NCBI GenBank assembly: GCA_050692915.1
Contig: JBOGVU010000045.1
Coordinates: forward strand, 1 to 20,666
Direction: 5' to 3'
From: CALAEC01 sp050692915
Lineage (GTDB): Bacteria; Actinomycetota; UBA4738; CALAEC01
Length of the DNA: 20,666 nt
How positions within the stretch are numbered: position 1 is the stretch's first letter; every line of letters begins with the position of its first letter. Positions 7,268 through 17,859 of the stretch are shown in pieces. Position numbers and translations under genes: made by a program. Under the pieces are notes generated by a model. It saw only the letters and a list, made by a program, of their open reading frames with translations, was not told the origin of the DNA and did not search any database.

Positions 7268-7277
7268 CGGGGCCCGT

Positions 7278-7742
7278 CTACGCCCGGCGCCGCCGGGCGG
7301 CTTCCCGTTCCATCTCCCGGCGGTGCTCCCGCTCCGCGATGGCCTGGCGCTTCTCGTACCGCCGCTTCCCGCGGCCAAGCCCGAGCTCCACCTTGGCCAC
7401 CCCCCGGCGGAAGTACAGGCGCAGGGGCACCAGCGTGAACCCCCTCTCTTGGGTCTTGCCGATCAGCCGGTCGATCTCCGCCCGGTGGAGCAGCACCTTC
7501 CGGGGCCGGCGGGGCTCGTGTCCCCGCCCGGCGGCCTGAGGGTACGGGGGGATGTGCAGGCCCTCCAACCACACCTCGCCGTCGGTCACCCGGGCGAAGG
7601 CCTCTGCCAGCGAGGCCCGCCCGGCCCGCAGCGACTTGACCTCGGAGCCGGTGAGGACCAGGCCGGCCTCGTAGGTCTCCTCGATGGCGTAATCGTGGCG
7701 GGCCCGCCGGTTCGTGGCGACCGCGCGCTGCCCCGAGCTCAC
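7278..7742 (-). CDS. smpB: SsrA-binding protein SmpB
   Basis: The protein has 154 residues, the usual length. The N-terminal block NRRARHDYAIEETYEAGLVLTGSEVKSLR holds the family's conserved Arg/His and GSEVKSLR motifs. The middle has HIPPYPQA and the RKVLLHRAEIDRLIGKTQERGFTLVPLRLYF core, and GLGRGKRRYEKRQAIAERE forms the basic C-terminal helix that enters the mRNA channel. The start is GTG at 7742; the frame runs further upstream but that part is the out-of-frame end of the M23 gene. It binds tmRNA and delivers it to stalled ribosomes. It lies 16 bp after the M23 gene and 33 bp before ssrA. Confidence 0.95.
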   Translation of the reverse strand: MSSGQRAVATNRRARHDYAIEETYEAGLVLTGSEVKSLRAGRASLAEAFARVTDGEVWLEGLHIPPYPQAAGRGHEPRRPRKVLLHRAEIDRLIGKTQERGFTLVPLRLYFRRGVAKVELGLGRGKRRYEKRQAIAEREHRREMEREAARRRRA

Positions 7743-7758
7743 CGGGCCAGCGTAGCCG

Positions 7759-8955
7759 CTAGGTGAGGTACGGGACCGGATCGACTGGCTCGCCGTTGAC
7801 CCGGACCTCGAAGTGGAGGTGGCAGCCGGTCGAGAGCCCAGTGGTGCCCACCAGCCCGATCTGCTGTCCCCGGCCCACCTTCTGGCCCGAGGACACACCG
7901 ATGCTCGACTGGTGGGCGTACAGCGTGGACAGCCCGCCGCCGTGGTCGATCACGGTGGCGTTCCCGTAGCCGCCGTTGTAGCCGGCCGAGAGCACCGTGC
8001 CGTCCTCGGCGGCGAAGATCGGCTGGCCGCACGCACCGTCGATGTCCACGCCCGCGTGGAACCGAGTGGTCCCGTACACGGGATGGGTCCGGTAGCCGAA
8101 CCCCGAGACGATGGCACCGCTCGTCGGCCAGAAGAGCTCGCCCCCGTACTGTCCCGAACCCGTCGAGCCGGAGCCCTGGATCAGCCCCTGGATCTGGGCG
8201 GACTCCGCCTCGAGCTGGGCGACCTGCTCCTCGTAGCGCTCGCGGGCGGCGTTGCTCTTGTCGAGGACCTCGGCCGTGTACTCGATCTCCAGGTCGATCT
8301 GCTCGAGCAGCGCCTCCTGACGGGCCTTCATCGCCGCGATCCGCTCGGTGTGCCGACGGACCACCCGGAACCGGTCGGCCACGTTGTCCTCGTAGACCCC
8401 CATCCGGTCCTGGCGGGTTGCCACGAGCTCGCGGGAGACCCGGACGCCCGCCAGCAGATCGGCGTCGACGGCGAGGACCCGCTCCACGTAGAACGTGCGG
8501 TCGGCCATGGACCCCAGGTCGTTCGCGCCCAGGAGCGCCTCGGCGTAGGCCGCCGGCCCGAGGATGTAGGCGGTGGCCGCCTTAGCGTTGAGGAGGTCCT
8601 GTTGGGCCAGAAGGTCGGCCCGGGCCCGCTCCAGTCGCCGGGTCCACAGGGCCAGCTCGTCCCTTGCCACCTCAAGAGCGGCCTCGACCTCGGCCAGCCG
8701 GGCCTGGGCGGCCGCCAGGTCGGACTGGAGGAGCCGGACCTGGGCGGTCAGCCCCCGGCGGTGCTGCTGAGACGCCGAGAGCTGATCACGGACGCCACGG
8801 CTCTCCTCCCTGGCCTCCTCGAGCTGCTCCTGACGCTGCTCGAGCTGGCGCTCGATCTTCTCCAGCTGGGCCTGCGCCGAAACGGGCGGCCCGACGGCCG
8901 CCGCCAGCGCCACCGCCCCAATCAGGGCGATGAGTCCTCGCCTCATCTTGGGCAT
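7759..8955 (-). CDS. Coiled-coil M23 (LytM) peptidoglycan endopeptidase, EnvC/RipC-like FtsEX partner
   Basis: The protein has 398 residues. Signal peptide 1-28 (cut near VSA-QA). Residues 30-120 and 200-255 are long Glu/Arg/Leu-rich coiled coils on either side of a helical linker, the EnvC-like layout. A Gly/Ser linker (261-272) leads to the M23 domain, which ends at 398. Zinc and catalytic residues are present: H300 and D304 (HAGVD), H348 (YAHQ), and H379 and H381 (HLHFEV), so the domain should be an active DD-type endopeptidase rather than a degenerate activator. The start at ATG 8955 has GAAGGA 7 nt upstream; another ATG lies three codons in. It is 68 bp after ftsX, a gap with a TAGGAT -10-like box at 8984-8989. 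Control by FtsEX is inferred from EnvC and RipC. Confidence 0.9.
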   Translation of the reverse strand: MPKMRRGLIALIGAVALAAAVGPPVSAQAQLEKIERQLEQRQEQLEEAREESRGVRDQLSASQQHRRGLTAQVRLLQSDLAAAQARLAEVEAALEVARDELALWTRRLERARADLLAQQDLLNAKAATAYILGPAAYAEALLGANDLGSMADRTFYVERVLAVDADLLAGVRVSRELVATRQDRMGVYEDNVADRFRVVRRHTERIAAMKARQEALLEQIDLEIEYTAEVLDKSNAARERYEEQVAQLEAESAQIQGLIQGSGSTGSGQYGGELFWPTSGAIVSGFGYRTHPVYGTTRFHAGVDIDGACGQPIFAAEDGTVLSAGYNGGYGNATVIDHGGGLSTLYAHQSSIGVSSGQKVGRGQQIGLVGTTGLSTGCHLHFEVRVNGEPVDPVPYLT

Positions 8956-9023
8956 GGGACGATCCTTCGCCGATGGGGGGAGCATCCTATCCTGCCACCG
9001 CCCGGGGGGCGGAGGCAAGGGTC

Positions 9024-9902
9024 TCAGACCTCGAGGAACCGCCGCATGGCCAGCAGGCTGGCCACGGCCGCGATGATGATCCCCGCGCCGAGCAGGATCG
9101 GCACCGTGAACAGGATCTCGGGCGTGTCGATCCACGTGGGCACGAACTGCACCTGGCCTCGGAGCGGGTCGATGAACAGGAACTTCATGGAGAAGATCGC
9201 CAGCACGGCCGCCACCCCACCGATCAGCCCTTCGACCATGCCCTCGATCAGGAACGGGACCCGGATGAACCAGTTCGTGGCCCCCACCAGCTTCATGATG
9301 GCGATCTCCTTCCGGCGGGCGAACACCGCCATCCGGACGGTGTTCCCGATGAGGCCGGCCGCCGAGACCAGCATGATGGCGGCCACCGCGATCACTCCGG
9401 TACGGAGGACGCTGGTCACCGCCAGGAGCCGCTTCAGGATGGCCTGCTCGTCCCGGATCTGGTCGATGGCCGGGTCCCCGGCGAGCCGGGCCCGGATCAC
9501 CGGGAAGTCGGCGGGGTCGACGAGCTTGACCCGGAAGGACTGCGGCATGGCTGCGGGATCGACGTTCTCCACCAGAGCCGGGTTGTCCCGGAACAGCTCC
9601 TGGAAGTTCACGAAGGCCTGCTCCCGATTCTCGAAGAACACCTCGTCGACCTCGGGGATCGACTCGATGTTCCGGCTCAGCGCGTCGATCTCCTCGGAGG
9701 AGGCATCCTCCCGAAGGAACACCGACACCTCGACCTTCGAGGCCCATTCTCCGGTCATGAGCCGGACCTGCCGCTCCACCAGGAGTGCGCCGCCCAGGAG
9801 GAACAGCGAGATGAACACGGTGGAGATGGCGGCGAACGTGACCAGGGCGTTCCGGCGGAGCGCCGTGGCCGTCTCCCGGAAGAAGTAGCTGTACCTACGC
9901 AC
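9024..9902 (-). CDS. ftsX: Cell division protein FtsX (permease-like subunit)
   Basis: The protein has 292 residues with the FtsX layout. The cytoplasmic N-terminus (MRRYSYFFRETATALRRN) leads to membrane segment 1 at about 20-42, a large extracellular loop at about 45-165 with VFLREDASSEEID and DPADFPVI parts, then segments at about 166-188, 217-243 and 262-285. The cytoplasmic loop FARRKEIAIMKLVGATNWFIRVPF at about 194-217 is the most conserved family stretch. With FtsE it senses the ATPase cycle and activates a cell-wall hydrolase outside the membrane. The ATG overlaps the end of ftsE by 8 bp, implying coupled translation. The M23 gene follows. Confidence 0.95.
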   Translation of the reverse strand: MRRYSYFFRETATALRRNALVTFAAISTVFISLFLLGGALLVERQVRLMTGEWASKVEVSVFLREDASSEEIDALSRNIESIPEVDEVFFENREQAFVNFQELFRDNPALVENVDPAAMPQSFRVKLVDPADFPVIRARLAGDPAIDQIRDEQAILKRLLAVTSVLRTGVIAVAAIMLVSAAGLIGNTVRMAVFARRKEIAIMKLVGATNWFIRVPFLIEGMVEGLIGGVAAVLAIFSMKFLFIDPLRGQVQFVPTWIDTPEILFTVPILLGAGIIIAAVASLLAMRRFLEV

Positions 9903-10581
9903 CGTAGCCGTAGACCCCTCGGGCCTGGTCTCGGACCACCTGGCCCTTCTCCAGCTCCACCACCCGTCGCCGCATCGCGTCGACGATGGCGTTGTCGTGC
10001 GTGGCCATGATCACCGTGGTCCCTGTCCGGTTGATGCGGTCGAGGAGCTTCATGATCTCCACCGAGGTCGACGGGTCGAGGTTACCGGTCGGCTCGTCGG
10101 CCAGGAGGATCAGCGGCCGGTTCACGAACGCCCGGGCGATCGACACCCGCTGCTGCTCGCCGCCGGAGAGCTCCTCGGGGTAGTTGTTGAGCTTGTCGCC
10201 GAGCCCTACGAGCTCGAGGATCTCCGGCCCGCGCTTGTCGATGACGTGCCGCTGCTTTCCGATCACCTCGAGGGCGAAGGCCACGTTCTCGAACACGGTC
10301 TTGTCGGGCAGCAGCTTGAAGTCCTGGAACACCGTGCCCACGTTCCGCCGAAGGTACGGCACCTTCCACGGCGACAGATGGGCGATGTCCTTCCCGGCCA
10401 CCCAGATGCTGCCTCGGGTGGGCTCCTCCTCCTTCAGCAGGAGGCGGATGAACGTCGACTTGCCCGAGCCCGACGGGCCCACGACGAAGACGAACTCCCC
10501 CTTGCGCACCTCGATGTTGACATCCTCGAGGGCGACCACGGAGTCCTTGTAGATCTTGGTGACGTGTTCGGTCTTGATCAT
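9895..10581 (-). CDS. ftsE: Cell division ATP-binding protein FtsE
   Basis: The protein has 228 residues with all ABC ATPase motifs: Walker A GPSGSGKST (35-43), Q-loop Q86, signature LSGGEQQR (138-145), Walker B ILLADEP (158-164) and the switch His195 in MATHD. The TVFQDFKLLPDKTVFENVAFALEV segment is characteristic of FtsE rather than of other ABC importers. It forms a membrane complex with FtsX. The ATG at 10581 starts 25-30 nt downstream of the predicted start site of a good sigma70-type promoter, and it has only a weak ribosome site. Confidence 0.97.
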   Translation of the reverse strand: MIKTEHVTKIYKDSVVALEDVNIEVRKGEFVFVVGPSGSGKSTFIRLLLKEEEPTRGSIWVAGKDIAHLSPWKVPYLRRNVGTVFQDFKLLPDKTVFENVAFALEVIGKQRHVIDKRGPEILELVGLGDKLNNYPEELSGGEQQRVSIARAFVNRPLILLADEPTGNLDPSTSVEIMKLLDRINRTGTTVIMATHDNAIVDAMRRRVVELEKGQVVRDQARGVYGYGA

Positions 10582-10611
10582 GGGCGACCGGCCGTCCCGG
10601 GCCGGCCCGTC

Positions 10612-10640
10612 ATGCTAGCAGACGGGGGAAGCGATGTGAA
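10612..10640 (-). promoter_or_regulatory. Sigma70-type promoter of ftsEX
   Basis: TTCACA (10640-10635) and TAGCAT (10617-10612) on the minus strand are separated by 17 nt, close to a consensus housekeeping promoter. It lies just downstream of the terminator of the preceding gene, so ftsEX should be an independent unit. Confidence 0.65.
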
Positions 10641-10656
10641 TCATCGGCGTGAGAAA

Positions 10657-10685
10657 AGAGCCCCGGGCTAGAAGCCCGGGGCTCT
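10657..10685 (-). terminator. Strong intrinsic terminator of the beta-propeller/RTX gene
   Basis: Bases 10657-10669 and 10673-10685 form a perfect 13-bp stem with a 3-nt loop. On the minus strand it is followed by CTTTTCTC, and it begins 21 nt after the stop codon of the gene at 10707. This separates that gene from ftsEX. Confidence 0.85.
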
Positions 10686-10706
10686 CTCTACCTGCGCTTC
10701 AGGGAT

Positions 10707-11903
10707 CTACGGGATGCTTACCTCCTTCTCGCAGTTCCCCGTGTCGACGCCGGGGCCTCCGTTGCAGCGGTCCTTGCCCCCACCGCCTCGGAGGTTGTCC
10801 TTGCCGGCGGCACCTCTCAACTTGTCGTTGCCGCCTTGGCCGAGGAGCCTATCCTTGCCTCCCCCGCCGTTGACTCTATCCTTCCCCGCTCCGGCGCAGA
10901 CCACGTCGTTGCCGCCCAGGGTGGAGATGCGGTCGTTGCCCCCGAGCGCGGCCACGACGTCCTTGCCGCTCGTGCCGGCGAGGACATCGTTCCCGGGCGT
11001 CCCGACGAGCGTGGCCAGCTGGCCCTTGCACATCACGGTGGGGGGCTCAGGCTGGGGGCAGTCCCAGGCTATGGCGTCCAGCTCCGGGTCTACCCCCGTC
11101 GTGCCGAGGATCGTGATCGAGTCGGTAGCGGTGTTGATCGTGATGAAGTCCCTCGGCTGCGGGGCCCCGAATGCCGTGGGGGAGACGCCGAAGAGGGTCT
11201 CGCCGTCACAGCTCCACGCCAGGGCGCTGATGGAGTCGTCGTCGTCGCCGTTCAACGTCCCCTGGCTGGTAAGTGCGCCGGTCGCCTTGTTGACCGTGAA
11301 GTACTCCCCGCCGGGCGGCCCGCCGCCGTTCGGGGTCACCCAGACTGTGTTGTCGTCGGGGTCGGCCGAGAGGCCGGACCCGAAGCTGCTGAAAGCTGAG
11401 TCCCCGACGACCGTTCCTTCCCCGGTGGCCTTGTTGATCTTGACCAGGTCGTCCGAGCATTCCGTCCAGCCCCAGAGCTGACCGTCGGTGGTGAAGGTGA
11501 TGTCGGCAGTCCCCTGGTCACAATCCGAGATGATCTGGCTGAGGAGCGTTCCCTCGCCGGTCTCCTTGTCGATCTTGATCAGAGAGCCGGGTGCCCCCCC
11601 CGTTGGGTCCTGCGACGCGGTCGAGCCGTACAGCTGGCCGTCCGTCGGATCGACGGCGAGGCCGGTGACCGCGAAGCCGATCGGCCCGATCGCCGCGGTC
11701 TTGGTTCCGTTGGCCGGGTTCATCGTGAACAGCGTGGTGTTCGGATTCCCACCGGCCCCGTCCGCACCGAAGAGCACCGGGCCGGGCACTTGGGCAGGAG
11801 CCGGACCCGCGAACACGAGCTGCGCCAGCAGCAGGCTGAGGGCGCCGACGAGGGCAAACGACCCTCGAGCCCTCCCGCGCGTATTGTCGATGTTCACTGC
11901 CAT
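10707..11903 (-). CDS. Secreted protein with beta-propeller-like N-domain and C-terminal RTX calcium-binding repeats
   Basis: The protein has 398 residues. Signal peptide about 1-38 (long hydrophobic core, APAQ). Residues about 40-290 hold five blade-like repeats of the kind LYGST/..LIKIDKETGEG..L, LVKINKATGEGTVVG, YFTVNKATGALTSQG and FITINTATDSITILG, each paired with an A-D-T-DGQLWG type strand. This resembles a beta-propeller and would bind ligands or proteins outside the cell. Residues 301-390 are ten unbroken RTX nonapeptides (G-G-x-G-x-D pattern), expected to coil around calcium after export. Cys residues in repeat 4 and at the end may lock the coil. No enzyme motif is seen. The ATG at 11903 has AGGAGGAA upstream. 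The unit has its own promoter, a long leader and a terminator. Confidence 0.8.
   Translation of the reverse strand: MAVNIDNTRGRARGSFALVGALSLLLAQLVFAGPAPAQVPGPVLFGADGAGGNPNTTLFTMNPANGTKTAAIGPIGFAVTGLAVDPTDGQLYGSTASQDPTGGAPGSLIKIDKETGEGTLLSQIISDCDQGTADITFTTDGQLWGWTECSDDLVKINKATGEGTVVGDSAFSSFGSGLSADPDDNTVWVTPNGGGPPGGEYFTVNKATGALTSQGTLNGDDDDSISALAWSCDGETLFGVSPTAFGAPQPRDFITINTATDSITILGTTGVDPELDAIAWDCPQPEPPTVMCKGQLATLVGTPGNDVLAGTSGKDVVAALGGNDRISTLGGNDVVCAGAGKDRVNGGGGKDRLLGQGGNDKLRGAAGKDNLRGGGGKDRCNGGPGVDTGNCEKEVSIP
10734..11003 (-). repeat. Ten tandem 27-bp RTX repeats
   Basis: Ten consecutive nonapeptide units encode GTPGNDVLA through GGPGVDTGN without a gap. Positions 4-6 are mostly G-N/K-D, and several units carry Lys where Asn is usual (GKD). 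Confidence 0.85.
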
Positions 11904-12080
11904 CCCCTTCCTCCTTTCGAGGTCCGCACCCTCGTCTCGAGGTACGCACCGAACCCATCCGAAAGAGCCAGAACAGCATCAGGCCTTGGGTCTTCGCCCT
12001 CCCCTGTCGCCGCGCCCGGGGCCGCGCAAGCGGCTCCCCGCCCTTTCGGCTCGATCCAGCCAACCCTCCTTGGGCAGGCG
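11904..12080 (-). promoter_or_regulatory. Long structured 5' leader of the RTX gene
   Basis: About 175 nt separate the predicted start site from the ATG. An 8-bp stem with one bulged A is seen at 12018-12038 (GCCGC, UUGC, GCGGC core). CCGAAAG at 12049-12043 is complementary to CTTTCGG at 11965-11959, which would close most of the leader, and the latter lies about 55 nt before the start codon. It does not match the c-di-GMP or c-di-AMP riboswitch consensus as I remember them. The rest of the 321-bp gap (12117-12224) shows nothing clear. Confidence 0.4.
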
Positions 12081-12086
12081 GCCCGA

Positions 12087-12116
12087 ACCCTAACATCCCC
12101 CAACCGGACAAATCAA
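12087..12116 (-). promoter_or_regulatory. Sigma70-type promoter of the RTX gene
   Basis: TTGATT (12116-12111) and TAGGGT (12092-12087) on the minus strand have an 18-nt spacer. This is the only promoter-like pair I see in the gap between the transketolase and RTX genes. Confidence 0.55.
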
Positions 12117-12224
12117 GTCCACGGGTCGACACCACCACAGGGCCGCCGAGGGAGGGAGCTTGGAGGTTTCGTCCGGATGGACCAGTTCGGCGGATGCTCG
12201 TGCTTGCCCTGCCTAGCCGCTGCC

Positions 12225-13157
12225 TCACCGGCTCGGTTCGAGGCGATCCCGGGCTGTTCGGGCGATGCCGGCGGCGTCCAGGCCGTACTTCGCGTACAGC
12301 TCCCGCGGCGAGCCGGACTCGCCGAACGTCCGCATCCCGATCCGGTGGAGGGGCGCCGCGGATCCGTCGCCGGCGGCCAGCACCTCCGCCACGGCGCTCC
12401 CCAGGCCCCCGTTCACGCTGTGGTCCTCGATCGTGATCACGGCGCGGTGGCTTTCCGCCGCCGCCCGGACCGCCTCCTCGTCGAGGGGGGCGATGGTGTG
12501 GACGTTGATCACGGAGGCCGAGACACCATCGGCGTCGAGCGCGTCGGCGGCCCGCACGGCCTCCCCCACCGGGGCGCCCGTGGCCACCAGGGCCACGTCC
12601 GAGCCCTCCCGGAGCACTACGGCCCGCCCGAGCTCGAACTGGTACCCTTCGTCGTTCACGTCCTCGACTCCCTGCCGGGTGAGCCGGAGGAACGCCGAGC
12701 CCCGGTGGTCCAGGAGGTACTCCACGGCGCGCTCGGTCTCGACGGCGTCGGCCGGATTCACCACCGTCATGTTCGGGAGCGCCCGCATCATGGCGATGTC
12801 CTCCAGGGACATCTGCGAGTAGCCGTCCTCGCCGACCCCGATCCCGCTGTGGGTCCCCACGAGCCGGACGTTGGCCTCTTGGTAGGCCACCGACATGCGG
12901 ACGGTCTCGAACCGCCCGGTGACGAAGCACGAGAACGAGCACGCCCAGGGCACCCTCCCCTCCAGGGCCAGACCCGAGGCGATCCCCACCATGTTCGACT
13001 CTGCGATCCCGCACTCGAGGAACCGGTCCGGGTACCGCTCCGCGAACGCCTCGGTGCGGGTGGAGTCACGGAGGTCCCCGGTGAGAACCACGACCCGGGG
13101 GTCTTCGCCCACGCGGGCGATGGCCTCTCCGAAGGCGTCTCGGGTGGCCGCCCCCAT
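12225..13157 (-). CDS. Transketolase, C-terminal section (split enzyme)
   Basis: The protein has 310 residues and matches the pyrimidine-binding and C-terminal domains of transketolase. The conserved catalytic Glu is E53 in CGIAESNMVGIASGLALEG. FVTGRFETVRMSVAYQEANVRLVGTHSG and the C-terminal VINVHTIAPLDEEAVRAAAES / ITIEDHSVNGGLGSAVAE block follow the split-transketolase family. With the N-terminal subunit encoded just upstream it would move two-carbon units between sugar phosphates (pentose phosphate pathway), using thiamine diphosphate at the subunit interface. The ATG at 13157 overlaps the TGA of the upstream gene by one base (TGATG). A 1-deoxyxylulose-5-phosphate synthase is less likely given the paired split genes. 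Confidence 0.9.
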   Translation of the reverse strand: MGAATRDAFGEAIARVGEDPRVVVLTGDLRDSTRTEAFAERYPDRFLECGIAESNMVGIASGLALEGRVPWACSFSCFVTGRFETVRMSVAYQEANVRLVGTHSGIGVGEDGYSQMSLEDIAMMRALPNMTVVNPADAVETERAVEYLLDHRGSAFLRLTRQGVEDVNDEGYQFELGRAVVLREGSDVALVATGAPVGEAVRAADALDADGVSASVINVHTIAPLDEEAVRAAAESHRAVITIEDHSVNGGLGSAVAEVLAAGDGSAAPLHRIGMRTFGESGSPRELYAKYGLDAAGIARTARDRLEPSR

Positions 13158-13999
13158 CACCGCTCCCCCCGCAGCTCCGCCAGGGCCCGCTGGGCCTGCT
13201 CGCCGTTGGGAGCCTTGCCGTGCCACGACGGGTCGAGCTCCATCCACGACACACCCTTGCCCTTCACCGTGCGCGACACGATCAGGCTGGGCCGGCCGGT
13301 GACCAGCTCGGCCTCGTCGAGCGCGTCCAGGATCTGCCCCATGTCGTGCCCGTCGATCTCCCGGACGTGCCAGTTGAACGACCGCCACTTCGCCACCACG
13401 GGCTCGATGTCGAGGCGCTCGGCCACCTTCCCGGTCTGCTGGACCTGGTTCGCGTCGAGGATCCCGCACAGGTTGTCGAGACCCCTGCGGCCGGCGAACA
13501 TGGCCGCCTCCCAGATCTGCCCGGCCTGTTGCTCGCCGTCGCCCATCATGCAGTACACCCGCCACGAGGCCCCCCCGAGCGCCCCGGCCACGGCCATCCC
13601 CACCGCCACGGAGAGCCCCTGGCCCAGCGAGCCGGTGGAGGCCTCGATCCCCGGGAGCCGGGTCCGGTCGGGGTGGCCCTGGAGCGGAGAGCCGAGATCC
13701 CGCAGGGTCTTCAGCTCCTCCTTCGGGAAGAACCCCAATGTGGCCATGGCCGCGTACACGATCGGGATGCAGTGGCCCTTCGAAAGGACGAAGCGGTCGC
13801 GGTCCGGCCACGTGGGCTCCTCGGGGCGCAGCCGCAGCTTGTGGAAGTACAGGGCGGCGATCATGTCGGCGGCCGACAGCGTCCCCCCGGGGTGGCCGGA
13901 GCCCGCCTCCGTGATCGTCTCGATGTCGAGGATGCGAAGGTCGCGGGCGATGCCGGTCAGGCGCTCGACCAGGGCGTCGCGGTCGGTCTCCACGGCCAC
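13157..13999 (-). CDS. Transketolase, N-terminal section (split enzyme)
   Basis: The protein has 280 residues. GSGHPGG at 33-39, DRFVLSKGHCIPIVYAAMA at 68-86, GSLGQGLSVAVG near 123-134 and the thiamine diphosphate motif GDGE (153-156) to N184 (LDAN) are all present. It is the diphosphate-binding half of the enzyme; the other half follows with a 1-bp overlap. The start is taken as GTG 13999; a second in-frame GTG lies two codons later and the ribosome site is weak for both. It begins 10 bp after the prfB stop codon and may be co-transcribed with prfB. Confidence 0.92.
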   Translation of the reverse strand: MAVETDRDALVERLTGIARDLRILDIETITEAGSGHPGGTLSAADMIAALYFHKLRLRPEEPTWPDRDRFVLSKGHCIPIVYAAMATLGFFPKEELKTLRDLGSPLQGHPDRTRLPGIEASTGSLGQGLSVAVGMAVAGALGGASWRVYCMMGDGEQQAGQIWEAAMFAGRRGLDNLCGILDANQVQQTGKVAERLDIEPVVAKWRSFNWHVREIDGHDMGQILDALDEAELVTGRPSLIVSRTVKGKGVSWMELDPSWHGKAPNGEQAQRALAELRGER

Positions 14000-14009
14000 G
14001 ACGGCTAGC

Positions 14010-15135
14010 CTACCCTACGTCCGACGAACCGCCGGCCTCGGCCTCTGCGCGGTGCCGGAGCGCCGCCTCGATCAGCGGCCGGAGGTCGCCGTCGAGCACG
14101 CGGTCCACATCCCCGATCTCCACCCCGGTCCGGTGGTCCTTCACCATCCGGTACGGATGGAGGACGTACGAGCGGATCTGGGAGCCGAACTCGATGTCCC
14201 GGCGCTCCCCCCGCAGGTTCTCGATCCGCTCCTCCCGCTCCCGCCGGGCCAGGTCCATCAGTCGTGACTTCAGGATCCGCATGGCCACGGCCCGGTTCTG
14301 GTTCTGCGACCGCTCGTTCTGACACGCGGCCGTGATGCCGGTGGGGATGTGGGTGATCCGGACCGCCGAGTCGGTCACGTTCACGTGCTGGCCGCCGGCG
14401 CCGCTGGACCGGTACGTCTCGATACGGAGGTCCTTGGGGTCTAGCTCTACCTCCTCGTCCTCCGGGAGGAGCGGGATCACGTCGAGCGAGGCGAACGAGG
14501 TGTGCCGGCGGCTCGAGGCGTCGAACGGGGAGATACGCACGAGCCGGTGCACGCCACGCTCGACCGACATGAGCCCGTAGGCGTTCGGTCCCTTGACGAT
14601 GAACGTGGCGCCCTTGAGCCCGGCCTCGTCACCGGGCGTCACCTCGTCCAGCTCGACGTCGAAGCCCTCCCGCTCCGCCCACCGGAGGTACATCCGAAGG
14701 AGCATCTCCGCCCAGTCCTGTGACTCGGTCCCCCCCGCGCCCGCGTGGAGCGATGCCACCGCGTCGCTCCGGTCGTACTCGCCTCCGAGGAGCGCCACCA
14801 GCTCAAGCGCGGCCACGTCCGCCTCCAACCGCTCCAGGGCCTGGTCGAGCTCCCGCTCGGTCTGGGAGTCGCGGGACTCGTCCAGCAGCTCATCGAGGAC
14901 CTCGGCCTCCTCGATCCGCTCGGCCAGCCCGTCGTACCGTTCCAGCTCGGCCCGTAGGGCGGACAGCCGCCGGGTCAGCCCCTGGGCTCGGGCGGGGTCG
15001 TCCCACAGGCCTGGTTCGGAGGCGGCCCGTTCGAGCCCCTCGGCCTCGCGGCGGCGGCGGTCGACGTCAAAGGTACTCCTTCGCGCTGGCCACCCGGGCC
15101 TTCAGGTCCTCCACCAGCTCTCGCCGCTCGGTCAT
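14010..15135 (-). CDS. prfB: Peptide chain release factor 2, with programmed +1 frameshift
   Basis: Translation starts at ATG 15135 and gives 22 codons ending KEYL, then meets an in-frame TGA at 15069-15067. The classic RF2 site CTT-TGA-C is present, and a +1 shift reads on as DVDRRRREAEGL. The joined protein is 374 residues: 22 plus 352. The helical N-domain includes ASEPGLWDDPARAQ. The stop-codon motif SPF falls at 202-204 and GGQ at 247-249, almost the E. coli positions (205-207 and 250-252). RF2 ends translation at UGA and UAA, and the frameshift is its own feedback control. A gene caller without frameshift handling would start it falsely at a TTG near 14828. The ATG lies 3 bp after the secA stop codon. 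Confidence 0.97.
15066..15081 (-). promoter_or_regulatory. RF2 recoding signal (internal SD plus CTT TGA C)
   Basis: AAGGAG (15081-15076), TAC, then CTTTGAC (15072-15066) on the minus strand. The distance from the internal Shine-Dalgarno to the slip codon is the same as in E. coli prfB (AGGGGG-TAT-CTT-TGA-C). Slow reading of the poor UGA-C context favours the shift when RF2 is scarce. Confidence 0.95.
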
Positions 15136-15138
15136 CGG

Positions 15139-17811
<2,673 letters not shown>

Positions 17812-17839
17812 GGGGATTCGTCCTTCGTCGGGGACCTCG

Positions 17840-17845
17840 ATTGTA
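17840..17845 (-). promoter_or_regulatory. Possible -10 element upstream of secA (TACAAT)
   Basis: TACAAT on the minus strand, 28 nt before the secA GTG, in a 48-bp gap. No -35 box is recognisable in the GC-rich end of the MFS gene, so this is tentative. Confidence 0.4.
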
Positions 17846-17859
17846 CAGCGAAGGGCCGG

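Noticed and set aside
8956..9747. Upstream extension of the M23 frame into ftsX
   Set aside because: The signal peptide and ribosome site place the start at 8955; the extension is an alternative frame of ftsX.
7813..9888. Plus-strand 691-codon open frame opposite the M23 and ftsX genes
   Set aside because: Antisense artefact of third-position GC; the M23 and FtsX motifs are all in the minus-strand frames.
11904..12080. c-di-GMP or c-di-AMP riboswitch
   Set aside because: The GAAA loop next to a G-run looked suggestive, but the diagnostic conserved segments of either class are missing.
11790..14267. Plus-strand 825-codon open frame across the RTX, transketolase and prfB genes
   Set aside because: It crosses a promoter, a leader and three genes on the other strand and has Arg/Pro-rich composition only.
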